From the NCBI RefSeq assembly GCF_011392075.1, contig NZ_JAAJBV010000001.1, forward strand, positions 527,217 to 591,216: a stretch of 64,000 nucleotides of DNA. The letters are read 5' to 3'. The position numbers were made by a program, and so were the translations under genes. Numbering within the stretch: the stretch's first letter is position 1; every line of letters begins with the position of its first letter. The notes under the pieces were generated by a model. That model was not told the DNA's origin. It was given only the letters and a program-made list of their open reading frames with translations, and ran no database searches. Below, in pieces: positions 17,273-27,932 of this stretch. The stretch is from Flavobacterium celericrescens. GTDB lineage: Bacteria; Bacteroidota; Bacteroidia; Flavobacteriales; Flavobacteriaceae.

Positions 17273-17386
17273 TGTAGTAAATTTAAATTTTTATAAGAAA
17301 AATCGCTTTTTGTGAATTAATCATGTAATTAAATGCATTTCATCGAATATTTGTGCTATTTAACAATTATTTTATGCTAGCATAAC

Positions 17387-17481
17387 ATCTTGTTCTACTT
17401 TAGCTCTACCAGAAAATTAGTAGGTTAAGTTTTATGGTAGATTTGGGGCAAAAAGGGTGAAAGCAATTTCACCTTTTTTAT
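17387..17481 (+). ncRNA. Structured small RNA, copy 2
   Basis: Identical to copy 1 over 87 nt except T to C at 17464, which lies in the terminator loop and does not disturb pairing. The T-run is one base shorter. The copy has its own promoter-like boxes upstream and its own terminator, so it should be expressed independently. It is followed 27 nt later by the sodA terminator, which reads the other way. Confidence 0.7.
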
Positions 17482-17507
17482 TGTCAGAATAAAAATTGGT
17501 AAAATAC

Positions 17508-17545
17508 AAAAAAGCCGAAGAGTCGCCATACTCTTCGGCTTTTTC
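17508..17545. terminator. Terminator of sodA
   Basis: Perfect 10-bp stem AGCCGAAGAG/CTCTTCGGCT with flanking A- and T-runs on both sides. It ends the minus-strand sodA transcript and can also stop plus-strand read-through from the RNA units. Confidence 0.85.
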
Positions 17546-17563
17546 TGTTTATTTTGTTGTTTT

Positions 17564-18169
17564 TTATTTTGCCGCTGCAAAACGTTTTGCTACTTCAACC
17601 CAGTTAATTACATTAAAGAAAGCCTCAATATAATCAGGACGACGGTTTTGATAATGTAAGTAGTAAGCATGTTCCCAAACATCCATTCCTAAGATTGGTT
17701 GACCGCCACAAGCCACACCTGGCATTAATGGGTTGTCTTGGTTTGGAGTTGAACAAACTTCTAATTTCCCATCTTTCACACATAACCAAGCCCATCCTGA
17801 ACCAAAACGAGTAGCTCCAGCTTTAGCAAATTCTGCTTTAAAAGCATCAAATGAACCAAAAGCTGCGTCAATTGCAGTAGCTAATTCACCTGTTGGTAAA
17901 CCACCACCATTTGGCGACATAATTTCCCAAAACATAGTGTGATTATAATGTCCACCACCATTGTTGCGAACTGGCATGTTGTTCATGTCTAAATTTTTCA
18001 TCAAATCTTCGATAGATTTTCCTTCTAAATCACTTCCCGCAATAGCAGCGTTTAAGTTGGTAACGTATGCGTTGTGGTGTTTAGAATGATGAATTTCCAT
18101 TGTTCTAGCGTCAATATGTGGTTCCAATGCATCGTATGCATAAGGTAATTGTGGTAATTCGAAAGCCAT
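17564..18169 (-). CDS. sodA: Superoxide dismutase, Mn/Fe family (Mn-like residues)
   Basis: A 201-residue cytosolic enzyme converting superoxide to oxygen and peroxide. Metal ligands are His27 (in MEIHHSKHH), the second His in [10 protein letters not shown], and Asp and His of [11 protein letters not shown]. The outer-sphere Gln is in the C-terminal half ([10 protein letters not shown]), as in Mn enzymes, rather than in the N-terminal position of Fe enzymes. Metal use by sequence is only suggestive and a cambialistic enzyme is possible. It is monocistronic, with its own promoter and terminator. Confidence 0.95.
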   Translation of the reverse strand: MAFELPQLPYAYDALEPHIDARTMEIHHSKHHNAYVTNLNAAIAGSDLEGKSIEDLMKNLDMNNMPVRNNGGGHYNHTMFWEIMSPNGGGLPTGELATAIDAAFGSFDAFKAEFAKAGATRFGSGWAWLCVKDGKLEVCSTPNQDNPLMPGVACGGQPILGMDVWEHAYYLHYQNRRPDYIEAFFNVINWVEVAKRFAAAK

Positions 18170-18202
18170 AATATTTTATTTTTAGATTAGTAATATTTTC
18201 AC

Positions 18203-18231
18203 CAAATTTACAAATTAAACTTCGGAATCAA
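18203..18231 (-). promoter_or_regulatory. sodA promoter
   Basis: On the minus strand TTTTTG (TTG at 18229-18231) is followed after 18 nt by an exact -7 element TAAATTTG (18203-18210), about 33 nt before the sodA ATG. Confidence 0.6.
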
Positions 18232-18276
18232 AAATAGATAGTTTCTATACCACTATTATTAAGATAAATATAACAT

Positions 18277-21200
18277 TTGAAAACAACAGCTTTTACGATA
18301 TATGATGCTTCGGCTGGTTCAGGAAAAACCTATACGCTAACGAAAGAATACTTAAAAATTCTTTTCTTGGCTTCAAATGACGATGCCTATCGTAAAATTC
18401 TAGCCATCACTTTTACCAACAAAGCGGTAGAAGAAATGAAAACCCGAATCGTTTCGAGTTTGTACCAGTTTTCATTGGATAACACTTCCGATAAAGAGAT
18501 GGATTTATTGAAAGATGTTGCTTTGGAAACCAAATTAAGTATTGCTACTTTAAAAGATAAATCGAAAGCCATCATCAAAAATATCATTCACAATTATGCA
18601 GCGTTTGATATTTCTACGATTGATAAATTCACGCACAAAGTTATCCGAACTTTTGCCCAAGATTTGAATTTACCTCCGAATTTTGAGGTATCGCTAGAAA
18701 CCGATTCATTGTTACAAGAGGCGATTGACTTGGTGATTTCTAAAGCGGGTGATGATGTGAGCTTAACCAAATTACTCATCGAATTTTCAAAAGAAAAAAC
18801 CGACGACGATAAAAACTGGGACATTTCGGCCGAATTATTAAAGGTTGCCCAATTGATTACCAACGAAAACAATTCGGAAGAAATCAAAGAATTGTCTGAA
18901 AAAAGTATCGACGATTTCGGAATTGTAAAAAAGAAATTACAAGAAGAAATCAAACAGTTAAAACTCGATTGTAAAGCAATTGCTCAAAGTATTTTGGATT
19001 CGATTGATGTAAATGGAGTTTCAAGAAAATCGTTTTACAGAAGTTTGGTTCCTAATTTTTTAGAGAAAATTGTTGATGATAAAATTGCGATTAATGAAAC
19101 TGTAATCAAATATTTAGATGGTTCAGAAAGTGGTTATTCCAAAACCGTTCCACAATCCGATAAAGATTTTATTGATGAAAAAGCTTCCGAAATTTTAACT
19201 TCGGTGCTAACAATCAATGAAAAAGTTGGAAAAATTTCAATGTACGAAGCTTTTTTGCAAAACCTAAATCCTTTGTCGTTATTAAACACGATTTATCAAG
19301 AATTCAAACAAATTCAGGAAGAACAAAATTTAGTTTCGATTTCCGATTTCAATAAAATTATTCACAACGAAATTCAAAATCAGCCAGCCCCTTTTATTTA
19401 TGAGCGTTTGGGTGAAAAATACCGTCATTATTTTATCGATGAATTTCAGGATACTTCAGTGATGCAATGGCAAAATTTAATTCCGTTAATCGATAATGCA
19501 CTTTCGGGTCAAGACGATTTTGGCCAGCAAGGAACTTTGATGTTGGTTGGCGATCCAAAACAAGCGATTTACCGTTGGCGTGGTGGAAAAGCCGAACAAT
19601 TTATCGATTTAGCGAAAGAAGATAAAAAACACAATCCATTTTCAAATAAAGACAAAGAAACGCTTCGTTTGGGTACGAATTACCGAAGTTATAGCGAAGT
19701 GATTCAGTTTAATAATGCGTTTTTCAAGCAATTGTCGGATAAATTTGAAAATCCAGATTATAAAAATTTATACGAAAATCTTTCACATCAAGAAATCAAT
19801 TCCAAAATGGGCGGTTATGTGAATTTGTCGTTTATCGAAGTGCCAGAAGACGAAACGGAAGTCGAAGGTTTTGATTCGGACAACGATTCTATTTCGGTAA
19901 AAGATAAGTTTTATTTGAATCAAACGTTGCGAACCGTTGAAAAATGTATCGCAAACGGATTTGAATACAAAGATATCGTCTTGCTTACACGAACCAAAGC
20001 GCCTGGAATTAAATTAGCAAATTTCTTAACCGAAAACAGCGTTCCGATTTTGTCTTCCGAAACCTTATTGATTCAAAATGCAACCGAAGTGAAGTTGTTG
20101 ATTGCGTTGCTTCGTTATTTGAAAAATCCAAAAGACGATGAATCAAAAGTGTATTTCTTGTATTTTATTGCGAAATATTTGCAATCGGAAATAGCAATTC
20201 ATGATTTTATTTTGGCTTCGAAAGATAAAAATTCGGAAGAATTAGAAACTTTTTTGAAAACTATCGGAATTGAAATTTCGTTCAAAAATTGCAAGAAGAA
20301 ATCATTATACGAAGCAGTTGAAATTTTAATTGCGACTTTCTTAAATGATAAAGTGAATACTTCGTATTTGCAATATTTCTTGGATTTGGTATTGGAAAAA
20401 GACGTGAAAGCCCAATCGAGTATTGCGGATTTCTTAGAATATTGGGATAAAATTGGCTATCAAAAAAGTATTCCATCACCAGAAGGAACTAATGCAGTTC
20501 GCATCATGACGATTCATAAATCAAAAGGATTGGAGTTTTCAGTGGTGATTTTTCCGTTTGCGGAAGAAAACTTTTCAAGCAAACCAAAAGACAAATTGTG
20601 GATTCCGTTGGAAGACGCGAATGTGGATTTTCCGAAAGCATTAATCAACAATAAAAAAGAAGTGGAAACTTACGGAAACGAAGCCAAAGCTATTTTTCAA
20701 ACCAAAAATCAAGAAGAAGTTTTAGATACAATTAATGTGTTGTACGTGGCATTAACACGTGCCGAAGAACAGTTGTATGTAATTTCGAATAAACTGAAAA
20801 CGAAAAAAGGTGATTTGGTTACCAATAACTTATCATATTATTTTCTAGAGTTTTTGCAAAATATCGGGAAATATGAAGAAACTAAATCAGAATACGAGTT
20901 CGGAAATCCAAATAGAATTTCAACTAGCAAAGCTCACGAAGGTAAAAACAATCAAATTGGAATTGTTTCACACAAATTAAATCCAAAAAACATCAAAATC
21001 GCTCAACGCGAAGCTTTAATGTGGGGAACAGTTCAGCAGGACGCGATTAACTTTGGTAATATTTTGCACGAAATCATGGCGTTTATTCATACGAAAGAAG
21101 ATGTGGATTTGGCTATTCAAAAAGCAACGGAATTAGGGTTGATAACGTTTTCCCAAAATGTAATTTTTAAAGAAACAATTGATAAAATTGTGAATCATGA

Positions 21201-21465
21201 AGAATTGATTTCGTTTTTTGATGCCGATGCAAAAGTTTTCAATGAACAAAATATCATCAAAAAAGCTACTAAAACTATTAAGCCTGATAGAGTTGTAATC
21301 AAAGATAATTTGGCTTATTTGTTAGATTATAAAACGGGTGAAAAACATAACAAACATAAAGCACAATTAGAAGAATACGAATTGGCTTTACAGCAAATGA
21401 AATATACAGTTGCAAAAAAAGCACTTATATATATAGGTGATAGTATAGAAATAGTAACTTTGTGA
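18277..21465 (+). CDS. AddA-like UvrD/Rep helicase-nuclease (double-strand break end processing)
   Basis: A 1062-residue superfamily 1 helicase. Walker A is ASAGSGKT (residues 11-18), motif II is IDEFQDT (D388), the Q-linked motif is [13 protein letters not shown], motif V is [12 protein letters not shown] and motif VI is [10 protein letters not shown]. The C-terminus carries a RecB-family nuclease motif LLDYKTG (D1017, K1019). This is the AddA/RecB architecture that resects DNA ends for RecA loading. The start is TTG at 18277; no ATG lies upstream in frame and Walker A begins only ten residues later. Its likely partner, the AddB-like nuclease, lies 2.8 kb downstream beyond kbl and the ompA-family gene. 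It is only 107 nt from divergent sodA. Confidence 0.92.
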   Translation: MKTTAFTIYDASAGSGKTYTLTKEYLKILFLASNDDAYRKILAITFTNKAVEEMKTRIVSSLYQFSLDNTSDKEMDLLKDVALETKLSIATLKDKSKAIIKNIIHNYAAFDISTIDKFTHKVIRTFAQDLNLPPNFEVSLETDSLLQEAIDLVISKAGDDVSLTKLLIEFSKEKTDDDKNWDISAELLKVAQLITNENNSEEIKELSEKSIDDFGIVKKKLQEEIKQLKLDCKAIAQSILDSIDVNGVSRKSFYRSLVPNFLEKIVDDKIAINETVIKYLDGSESGYSKTVPQSDKDFIDEKASEILTSVLTINEKVGKISMYEAFLQNLNPLSLLNTIYQEFKQIQEEQNLVSISDFNKIIHNEIQNQPAPFIYERLGEKYRHYFIDEFQDTSVMQWQNLIPLIDNALSGQDDFGQQGTLMLVGDPKQAIYRWRGGKAEQFIDLAKEDKKHNPFSNKDKETLRLGTNYRSYSEVIQFNNAFFKQLSDKFENPDYKNLYENLSHQEINSKMGGYVNLSFIEVPEDETEVEGFDSDNDSISVKDKFYLNQTLRTVEKCIANGFEYKDIVLLTRTKAPGIKLANFLTENSVPILSSETLLIQNATEVKLLIALLRYLKNPKDDESKVYFLYFIAKYLQSEIAIHDFILASKDKNSEELETFLKTIGIEISFKNCKKKSLYEAVEILIATFLNDKVNTSYLQYFLDLVLEKDVKAQSSIADFLEYWDKIGYQKSIPSPEGTNAVRIMTIHKSKGLEFSVVIFPFAEENFSSKPKDKLWIPLEDANVDFPKALINNKKEVETYGNEAKAIFQTKNQEEVLDTINVLYVALTRAEEQLYVISNKLKTKKGDLVTNNLSYYFLEFLQNIGKYEETKSEYEFGNPNRISTSKAHEGKNNQIGIVSHKLNPKNIKIAQREALMWGTVQQDAINFGNILHEIMAFIHTKEDVDLAIQKATELGLITFSQNVIFKETIDKIVNHEELISFFDADAKVFNEQNIIKKATKTIKPDRVVIKDNLAYLLDYKTGEKHNKHKAQLEEYELALQQMKYTVAKKALIYIGDSIEIVTL

Positions 21466-21496
21466 CCATAAAATAATAACAACAAACAACAATAAT

Positions 21497-22693
21497 ATGT
21501 ACGGAAAAATTCAACAACACCTACAAAACGAATTAAATACCATTCAAGAAAACGGATTGTTCAAAAAAGAACGCATTATTACTTCACCTCAAGGCGCAGA
21601 AATTACGATTTCGACTGGTGAAACAGTTTTAAATTTTTGTGCAAATAATTATTTAGGACTTTCCTCACATCCAGAAGTAGTACAAGCAGCAAAAGATGCT
21701 TTAGATTCACATGGATTCGGAATGTCATCTGTGCGTTTTATTTGTGGAACGCAAGATATTCACAAAGAATTAGAACAAAAAATCGCAAATTTCTACGGAA
21801 CAGAAGATACTATTTTATACGCAGCGGCTTTTGATGCTAACGGTGGAGTTTTCGAACCTTTATTAGGAGAAGAAGATTGTATTATATCGGATTCGTTAAA
21901 TCATGCATCAATTATTGATGGTGTTCGTTTGTGTAAAGCAGCGCGTTATCGCTACGAAAATTCTAACATGGAAGACTTAGAGCAACAGTTAATCAAAGCA
22001 ACTGAAGCTGGTCACCGTTTTAAATTGATTGTAACTGACGGAGTTTTTTCAATGGACGGACTAGTAGCGCCATTAGATAAAATATGTGATTTAGCAGATA
22101 AGTATGATGCTATGGTGATGGTTGACGAATGTCACGCTGCAGGTTTCATTGGAGCTACAGGAAAAGGAACATTAGAAGCTAAAGGAGTAATGGGAAGAGT
22201 AGATATCATCACAGGAACACTTGGAAAAGCACTTGGTGGAGCTATGGGTGGTTATACAACAGCCAAAAAAGAAATCATTGAAATCTTGCGTCAACGTTCA
22301 CGTCCATATTTGTTTTCAAATTCATTAGCGCCTTCAATTGTTGGTGCTTCTTTAAAAGTTTTCGAATTATTAGAAAAAGATACCACGCTTAGAGATAAAT
22401 TAGAGTGGAATACAAACTATTTTAAAGCTGGTATGCGAAAAGCGGGGTTGGATTTCATAGATGGAGATTCGGCAATTGTTCCAGTGATGCTGTATGATGC
22501 TAAGCTATCACAAGTAATGGCGGAAAAATTATTAGAAAAAGGAATTTATGTGATAGGGTTTTTCTTTCCAGTTGTTCCTAAAGATAAAGCGCGTATTAGA
22601 GTGCAACTTTCGGCAGCTCATACACAAGAGCATCTGGATAAAGCAATAGCTGCTTTTGCTGAGGTTGGTAAAGATTTAGGAATAATCAAGTAA
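21497..22693 (+). CDS. kbl: Glycine C-acetyltransferase (2-amino-3-ketobutyrate CoA ligase)
   Basis: A 398-residue PLP enzyme of the alpha-oxoamine synthase family. The cofactor lysine is K244 in [14 protein letters not shown], preceded by [16 protein letters not shown], whose Asp binds the PLP nitrogen. [15 protein letters not shown] near the N-terminus and the [15 protein letters not shown] segment fit Kbl, which cleaves 2-amino-3-oxobutyrate with CoA into glycine and acetyl-CoA during threonine breakdown. The threonine dehydrogenase partner is not adjacent. 8-amino-7-oxononanoate synthase is the main alternative, but overall similarity favours Kbl. Confidence 0.92.
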   Translation: MYGKIQQHLQNELNTIQENGLFKKERIITSPQGAEITISTGETVLNFCANNYLGLSSHPEVVQAAKDALDSHGFGMSSVRFICGTQDIHKELEQKIANFYGTEDTILYAAAFDANGGVFEPLLGEEDCIISDSLNHASIIDGVRLCKAARYRYENSNMEDLEQQLIKATEAGHRFKLIVTDGVFSMDGLVAPLDKICDLADKYDAMVMVDECHAAGFIGATGKGTLEAKGVMGRVDIITGTLGKALGGAMGGYTTAKKEIIEILRQRSRPYLFSNSLAPSIVGASLKVFELLEKDTTLRDKLEWNTNYFKAGMRKAGLDFIDGDSAIVPVMLYDAKLSQVMAEKLLEKGIYVIGFFFPVVPKDKARIRVQLSAAHTQEHLDKAIAAFAEVGKDLGIIK

Positions 22694-22750
22694 AATCGGA
22701 CAGAAAAGCAATTTTTTTTAACAAAACTTTTTGTAGTTGAAAAAAAATAG

Positions 22751-22758
22751 TACTTTTG
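22751..22758 (+). promoter_or_regulatory. -7 element of the OmpA-family gene
   Basis: Exact TACTTTTG, 36 nt before the start. A TTTTTG 17 nt upstream may be the -33 box, slightly closer than usual. Confidence 0.5.
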
Positions 22759-22794
22759 TTCTAATTATAACGCATTGTAATTAAATAAATAAGT

Positions 22795-24198
22795 ATGAAA
22801 CATTTAAACAAATTATTTGCTGCTGCATTATTGTTTGCTGGATTAACATCGCAAGCACAAGATAGCAACAACCCATGGGCTGTGTCTTTTGGGGTAAACG
22901 GAGTGGACACTAAAGTTAGTGCTGTAGGTAACGATAGTCCAAAATGGATTCAATTAATTAATGTTGATAAGAACTGGAATGTTTTACCTTCAGTTTCTTA
23001 TGTAAACGTATCTAGATACGTTGGAGATGGTTTTTCTTTTGGATTAGCTGGATCTGTAAACAAAATTGACAAATGGGTTTCTAGAGTTCCTGGAACTTTA
23101 GCTACTGATTTAGTTTCTAATCCTGGGGATTTATCTTACTACGGAATTGATGCTACAGTAAAATATAGCTTCATGGAATTATTAAAATCTAAATGGTTAG
23201 ATCCATCTGCTCATATTGGTGGAGGTTACACTTTCTTTGGTGATGCTTCTGCAGGTACTGTTAATGGAGGTTTAGGATTAACTTTTTGGTTAACAGAAGG
23301 TGTTGGTTTACAATTCCAATCTACTTACAAACATTCATTTGATGATACTAGAGTTGCTAACGCTGATGTACCAACTCATATCCAACATTTTGCTGGTTTA
23401 ACTTTCAAATTTGGAGGTAAAGACACAGATAATGATGGTATTTATGACAAAGATGATGCATGTCCAGAAGTTGCTGGTTTACCAGAATTCAAAGGATGTC
23501 CTGATACTGATAAAGATGGTATCCAAGATTCAGCTGACTCTTGTCCAGAAGTTGCTGGTTTAGCTGAATTTAATGGTTGTCCTGATACAGACGGAGACGG
23601 AATCATCGATTCAGAAGATGCTTGTGTTGATGTTAAAGGAACTAAAATCATGAAAGGTTGTCCAGATGCAGACGGTGACGGTGTAGCTGATAAAGATGAT
23701 AATTGTCCTGCAGTTAAAGGTGCAAAAGATAACGCTGGTTGTCCTTGGCCTGATACAGATGGAGACAGTGTAATTGATAAAGATGACAAATGTCCAACTG
23801 TAGCTGGAACTGTAGCTAACAATGGTTGTCCTGAAGTATCTGATGATGCTATCAAAAAATTAAACGATTATGCAAAAACTATCTTGTTTAACTCTGGAAA
23901 ATCTTCTTTCCAAAAACAAACAATGCCAGTTTTACAAGCTATTACTGCTATCTTAAAAGAATATCCAACTGCTAAATTCTCTATCGAAGGTCACACTGAT
24001 TCTGATGGTAAAGATGCTTCTAACTTAAAATTATCTCAAGATAGAGCAGCAGCTGTTAAAAATTATTTAGTAGAGAATGGTATCGATGCTTCTAGATTAA
24101 CTTCAGAAGGTTTCGGAGAGGCTAAACCAATTGACTCTAACAAAACTGCTAAAGGTAAAGCTAACAACAGAAGAGTAGAAGTGAAATTAGTTAAATAA
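22795..24198 (+). CDS. OmpA family outer membrane protein with thrombospondin type 3 repeats
   Basis: A 467-residue outer-membrane protein. It has a signal peptide (1-21, ending TSQAQ), an N-terminal eight-stranded barrel-like domain (about 25-205), then five to six calcium-binding thrombospondin type 3 repeats ([19 protein letters not shown] type, about 208-350), and a C-terminal OmpA peptidoglycan-binding domain (about 360-467) with [11 protein letters not shown] and the NRRVEV end. It should tether the outer membrane to peptidoglycan. Codon choice is biased towards a narrow set, as in highly expressed genes. It has its own promoter and terminator. Confidence 0.93.
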   Translation: MKHLNKLFAAALLFAGLTSQAQDSNNPWAVSFGVNGVDTKVSAVGNDSPKWIQLINVDKNWNVLPSVSYVNVSRYVGDGFSFGLAGSVNKIDKWVSRVPGTLATDLVSNPGDLSYYGIDATVKYSFMELLKSKWLDPSAHIGGGYTFFGDASAGTVNGGLGLTFWLTEGVGLQFQSTYKHSFDDTRVANADVPTHIQHFAGLTFKFGGKDTDNDGIYDKDDACPEVAGLPEFKGCPDTDKDGIQDSADSCPEVAGLAEFNGCPDTDGDGIIDSEDACVDVKGTKIMKGCPDADGDGVADKDDNCPAVKGAKDNAGCPWPDTDGDSVIDKDDKCPTVAGTVANNGCPEVSDDAIKKLNDYAKTILFNSGKSSFQKQTMPVLQAITAILKEYPTAKFSIEGHTDSDGKDASNLKLSQDRAAAVKNYLVENGIDASRLTSEGFGEAKPIDSNKTAKGKANNRRVEVKLVK

Positions 24199-24220
24199 TT
24201 TCTTTCTAAAATATACTAAG

Positions 24221-24250
24221 AAACGTCCCGATATTTCGGGACGTTTTTTT
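24221..24250 (+). terminator. Terminator of the OmpA-family gene
   Basis: Stem AACGTCCCGA/TCGGGACGTT followed by seven T. It ends 11 nt before the start of the AddB-like gene. Confidence 0.85.
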
Positions 24251-24261
24251 ATTTTTATAAA

Positions 24262-27039
24262 ATGAAACAAGATACTTTTTTAGATAAGTTAAGCGCCATT
24301 ATTTTATCACAATCTGATATTGAATTGTCGAATTGTTTGATTGTTTTACCCAATAAAAGAGCCAAGGTGTTTCTTTTAGAAAGTTTAAAAAATCAATTAG
24401 ATACTACCTCATTTGCACCAACTATCATTAGTATTGAAGATTTCATTCAAGAAATTTCTAGCCTTCGTACTATTGATCCAATTGAATTATTATTCGAATT
24501 CTACGAAGTCTACCTTTCCGTTACCGAAAAAACGGACCAGCAAACCTTTGAAGAATTTGCCACTTGGGCAAAAACTACCATTCAAGATTTTAATGAAATC
24601 GATAGATATCTATTAGATCCAAATCATATTTTCTCTTATTTAGAAGATATCGAAGCATTAAAACGTTGGGATTTACAACCACAAGACAAAACCAAATTAA
24701 TTACAACTCATTTAGAGTTTTGGGCGAAATTGCCATTATATTACGAATCGTTTTACAAGCATTTATTAAAAAAAGGAATTGGTTACCAAGGTTTATTGTA
24801 CAGAGAAGCAGTGAGAAACTTAGCTTCATTTACCACAACAATTACCAATCAAATCTATTTTGCAGGGTTCAACGCTTTAAATCAAGCGGAAGAACGCATA
24901 TTCAAACACTTAGCCAACGAAAACAAAGCCAAAATTTATTGGGATATCGATGAGGTTTTTTTGAACGATTCCTATCACGATGCTGGTTTGTTCATTCGAA
25001 AGTTTAAAAAAGAATGGAAACCTTTCGTAAATCAAGATTTCGAATGGGTGGTGAATCATTTTAGTGAAGAAAAAAATATCGAAATCATAGGTACACCAAA
25101 AAGTATCGGTCAAGCCAAAATTGTAGGAACTATTGTTGAAAAGATTCAATCTGAAAACCCATATTTAGAAAAAACCGCTGTTGTTTTAGGTGACGAAAAT
25201 CTGTTGCTTCCTGTTTTATACGGTTTGCCTGAATCAGTTGATGCGTTGAATATTACGATGGGTTATCCAAGTAAAAATAATCCTGCGCAATTGTTGATTA
25301 GTAAGTTGTTCAAGTTGCATACCAATGCTAAACAGCGAAATGAAAAAAGCTACACGTTCTATTACAAAGAAGTTTTAGATATCCTGAATCATCCTTTGGT
25401 GGAACCGTATTGCAAAGTAGAAGAAGTTGTAAAAGTGATTAATAACAACAATTTTACCTTCTTTTCCAACCAAAAATTATTCAGTTTATACGAAGAGAAA
25501 TATCCAAATACAGAAAACAAATTCTTTCAATTGCTCTTCACACGTTGGGACGATTCTATTTCCGATATTTTAGCGAATTTGAATTCGATTTTACTTACCA
25601 TAAAAACCTATTTAAGTAATGACGATGCCGAAGAAAAAGTAACGAAAGCTTTTGTGTATTCTGTTTTTAAAACGATAAATAAATTAACCAATTACCACGA
25701 AACGTATAATCAAATCGAAAGTTTGCCATCGCTTCAAGCCATTTACAAGCAAATTATCGATTTAGCCGAAGTTTCTTTTGAAGGTGAGCCTTTGAGCGGT
25801 CTTCAAGTGATGGGTGTTTTAGAAAGCCGTGTATTGGATTTTGAAAACGTGATTATCACTTCGGTTAATGAAGGTAAATTTCCAGCTGGGAAATCGCAAA
25901 ATTCATTCATTCCGTATGATGTAAAAAAAGAATTAGGTTTGCCAACGTACAAAGAAAAAGATGCGATTTATTGCTATCACTTTTATCATTTGTTATTGCG
26001 TGCAAAAAATGTGTGGTTACTTTATAATACCGATAACGAAGGAATTGATGCTGGCGAAAAAAGTCGTTTCATTACCCAATTAGAAATTGAGAAACAACCA
26101 AAACACAATATTACAAGCACCATTTACAATGCGGTTTTACCCGAAAAAGCATACGAACCAGTTACCATTCCAAAAACCGATAAAATCTTAACCCGTTTAC
26201 ACGAAATCGCAACCGATAAAGGATTTTCTCCATCGTCGTTGACGAATTATATTCGAAATCCGTTACAGTTTTACATGCAACGTATTTTACGAATCAACGA
26301 AGCGGATGAAGTGGAAGAAAACATCGCAGTGAATACTTTGGGAACTATTATTCACAATGCGTTGGAAGAATTGTATACGCCCTATTTGAATCAGTTTTTG
26401 GCATTGCATCATATTGAAGCGATGGAAGCTAAAATTGAAGAAGTAATACTGAAACATTTCAAAGAAATTTACAAAGAAGGTGAAATTACAAAAGGGAAAA
26501 ACCTATTAGCTTTTGAAGTAGCCAAACGAAATGTTTACAACTTCCTACAATTAGAAAAGAAAGACATCGAAGCAGGTCAAGCTATAAAAGTATTGCTGTT
26601 AGAAGCGAGTTTGTCTTGTGAAATCGAAGTAAAATCATTGCCTTTTCCAATAAAAATAGCAGGTAAAGTAGACCGAATTGAAGAGCGCGATGCCACTATC
26701 AGAATCATCGATTATAAAACTGGAAAAGTTGATGGGAACAGCTTAAAAATTCAAGATTTTGGTGATTTGACTTCGGATATTAAAAATGAAAAAATCATTC
26801 AGTTGTTGTGCTATGCCTTGATGTTTGAAAATCACGAATTAAAACAAAATAGAGAAGTTTCCGCAGGAATTGTTTCGTTTAAAAACATGAAAAATGGTTT
26901 TTTACCTTTCGGATTAGGAAAAGGAAAAGATGCTGAACTTGTTATTTCAAATGTTATTTTACAAGATTTTAAATCGGAATTAGAAACGTTGATTGTAGAA
27001 ATTTTCAATCCAGAAATTCCCTTTAAAGAAAAAATTTAG
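24262..27039 (+). CDS. AddB-like PD-(D/E)XK nuclease
   Basis: A 925-residue protein with a degenerate helicase-like N-terminal region: LIVLPNKRAKVFLLESL stands where AddA has Walker A, but no GKT is present. A middle region contains LEGEPLSGLQVMGVLESRVLDF-like helicase folds, in which GVLESRVLDFENVI resembles SF1 motif V. The C-terminus is a RecB-type nuclease (about 655-900) with GTIIHNALEE, GKVDRIEERD and RIIDYKTGKV. This is the expected partner of the AddA-like protein. The iron-sulfur cysteines known from Bacillus AddB are not evident, so any cluster is probably absent. Expression must rely on read-through of, or a promoter around, the terminator just upstream. Confidence 0.85.
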   Translation: MKQDTFLDKLSAIILSQSDIELSNCLIVLPNKRAKVFLLESLKNQLDTTSFAPTIISIEDFIQEISSLRTIDPIELLFEFYEVYLSVTEKTDQQTFEEFATWAKTTIQDFNEIDRYLLDPNHIFSYLEDIEALKRWDLQPQDKTKLITTHLEFWAKLPLYYESFYKHLLKKGIGYQGLLYREAVRNLASFTTTITNQIYFAGFNALNQAEERIFKHLANENKAKIYWDIDEVFLNDSYHDAGLFIRKFKKEWKPFVNQDFEWVVNHFSEEKNIEIIGTPKSIGQAKIVGTIVEKIQSENPYLEKTAVVLGDENLLLPVLYGLPESVDALNITMGYPSKNNPAQLLISKLFKLHTNAKQRNEKSYTFYYKEVLDILNHPLVEPYCKVEEVVKVINNNNFTFFSNQKLFSLYEEKYPNTENKFFQLLFTRWDDSISDILANLNSILLTIKTYLSNDDAEEKVTKAFVYSVFKTINKLTNYHETYNQIESLPSLQAIYKQIIDLAEVSFEGEPLSGLQVMGVLESRVLDFENVIITSVNEGKFPAGKSQNSFIPYDVKKELGLPTYKEKDAIYCYHFYHLLLRAKNVWLLYNTDNEGIDAGEKSRFITQLEIEKQPKHNITSTIYNAVLPEKAYEPVTIPKTDKILTRLHEIATDKGFSPSSLTNYIRNPLQFYMQRILRINEADEVEENIAVNTLGTIIHNALEELYTPYLNQFLALHHIEAMEAKIEEVILKHFKEIYKEGEITKGKNLLAFEVAKRNVYNFLQLEKKDIEAGQAIKVLLLEASLSCEIEVKSLPFPIKIAGKVDRIEERDATIRIIDYKTGKVDGNSLKIQDFGDLTSDIKNEKIIQLLCYALMFENHELKQNREVSAGIVSFKNMKNGFLPFGLGKGKDAELVISNVILQDFKSELETLIVEIFNPEIPFKEKI

Positions 27040-27041
27040 TT

Positions 27042-27130
27042 AGCCACGGATTAAAGGATTTTCACAGATTCCAAATCCTGCTAATCTGTGAAATCTGTGT
27101 CTTTGATATTTTGCGTGCTTTGCGGTTAAA
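27042..27130. repeat. Intergenic palindromic repeat with GCAAAG-type tail
   Basis: GATTTTCACAGATT (27057-27070) is inverted as AATCTGTGAAATC (27083-27095). It is followed by TTGCGTGCTTTGCGGTTAAA (27111-27130), which recurs inverted at 27933-27952 with three mismatches. It resembles short dispersed intergenic repeats common in Flavobacterium genomes. Confidence 0.65.
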
Positions 27131-27133
27131 TAA

Positions 27134-27916
27134 CTAAACCCTTTTCAAAAAACCACTCAAAACCGCCAACAATTCCGCTTGGTTTTCAAAGTGACTCATG
27201 TGGCCGTCTTCAAAAGTGGTGAGTTGTACTTGCGTGCCTTCAATTTGTTCTAAATTGTCATCATAATTTAAAACTGGGTCTTTTTTACCTAAAATAAGTT
27301 GAATCGGGTAAGGTGCAAAATGCAAAATAACTTCGCGATCTTTTCTAATTTTCATGCCTTCCAATGCGGCAACAATACCTTGAAGTGGCGTTTTTAAAGC
27401 TTCTAATTTTACTTCTTCGATAATATCTGCTAAACGTTCACGATTGTCTTCACTAAACAAATTAGCAATGCTCATACGAATGAATGCCGAATAATTTTGC
27501 TTCACCGCTACAATCGCTCTATCACGATTTACTTTTCGTTCGTCGCTATCGGCTCTTGAAGTGGAGTTTTGTAATACAATTCCTTTTATATTATCAGGGT
27601 ACAATTCGGCGAAAGCCAGTGCTACATAACCGCCCATCGAATGTCCAATCAAAACTGTTTTTCTGATTTTTAATTCGTGCAACACATGATGCACCATATC
27701 GGCTTGGTCTTCCATCGTGTGGACATAACCCAAACATTCGGTTTCGCCATGACCTAATAAATCGATAGTAATAATGCGGTGTTTCTTTACCAATTCAGGA
27801 ATAAAAGCCTTCCACATCGATTGATTCTCCAAAAAACCATGCAACAAAACCACAGCCGTTCCTTTTCCTTGGTCGGTGTAACTGATTTTGGTGTTTTTGA
27901 AGTTGGTGGTTTTCAT
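27134..27916 (-). CDS. Alpha/beta hydrolase
   Basis: A protein of about 260 residues with the complete hydrolase triad: oxyanion-hole HGFLENQSMW, nucleophile Ser in IGHSMGGYVALAF, Asp in GKKDPVLNY and His in DGHMSHFEN. I chose ATG 27916 (MKTTNFKNTK) because the upstream extension to 27952 lies inside a repeat element and adds non-family residues. There is no signal peptide. The substrate is unknown; esterase, thioesterase and C-C hydrolase all share this fold. The gene is bracketed by an inverted pair of 20-nt repeats (27111-27130 and 27933-27952). Confidence 0.9.
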   Translation of the reverse strand: MKTTNFKNTKISYTDQGKGTAVVLLHGFLENQSMWKAFIPELVKKHRIITIDLLGHGETECLGYVHTMEDQADMVHHVLHELKIRKTVLIGHSMGGYVALAFAELYPDNIKGIVLQNSTSRADSDERKVNRDRAIVAVKQNYSAFIRMSIANLFSEDNRERLADIIEEVKLEALKTPLQGIVAALEGMKIRKDREVILHFAPYPIQLILGKKDPVLNYDDNLEQIEGTQVQLTTFEDGHMSHFENQAELLAVLSGFLKRV

Positions 27917-27932
27917 GAGGGCAAAGTTAGGG

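Larger units (their letters stand above)
17129..17481 (+). repeat. Tandem duplication of a promoter, RNA and terminator cassette (two copies, 209-nt period)
   Basis: Unit 1 is 17129-17272 and unit 2 is 17338-17481, aligned without gaps at a constant 209-nt offset. Conserved blocks in order are TTTCATCGA, TTTAACAATT, TAAyATCTTG (y = T or C), then an 87-nt body with one substitution and a T-run of 7 or 6. Sequence between the blocks upstream of the body has diverged, so selection rather than very recent duplication explains the near-identity of the body. The intervening 17273-17337 shows nothing recognisable. No protein gene fits in the 17121-17563 gap. Confidence 0.9.

Noticed and set aside
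18594..18953. Minus-strand open frame opposite the AddA-like gene
   Set aside because: Shadow of a strongly supported helicase gene, low-complexity Ser/Asn/Phe composition.
23420..23840. Possible CRISPR-like periodic repeats
   Set aside because: The periodicity is the in-frame coding repeat of calcium-binding motifs; there is no identical repeat with variable spacers and no cas gene in the window.
23442..23855. Minus-strand open frame of 137 codons opposite the OmpA-family gene
   Set aside because: It is antisense to the thrombospondin type 3 repeats, and its periodic Ser/Pro-rich sequence is a by-product of those repeats.
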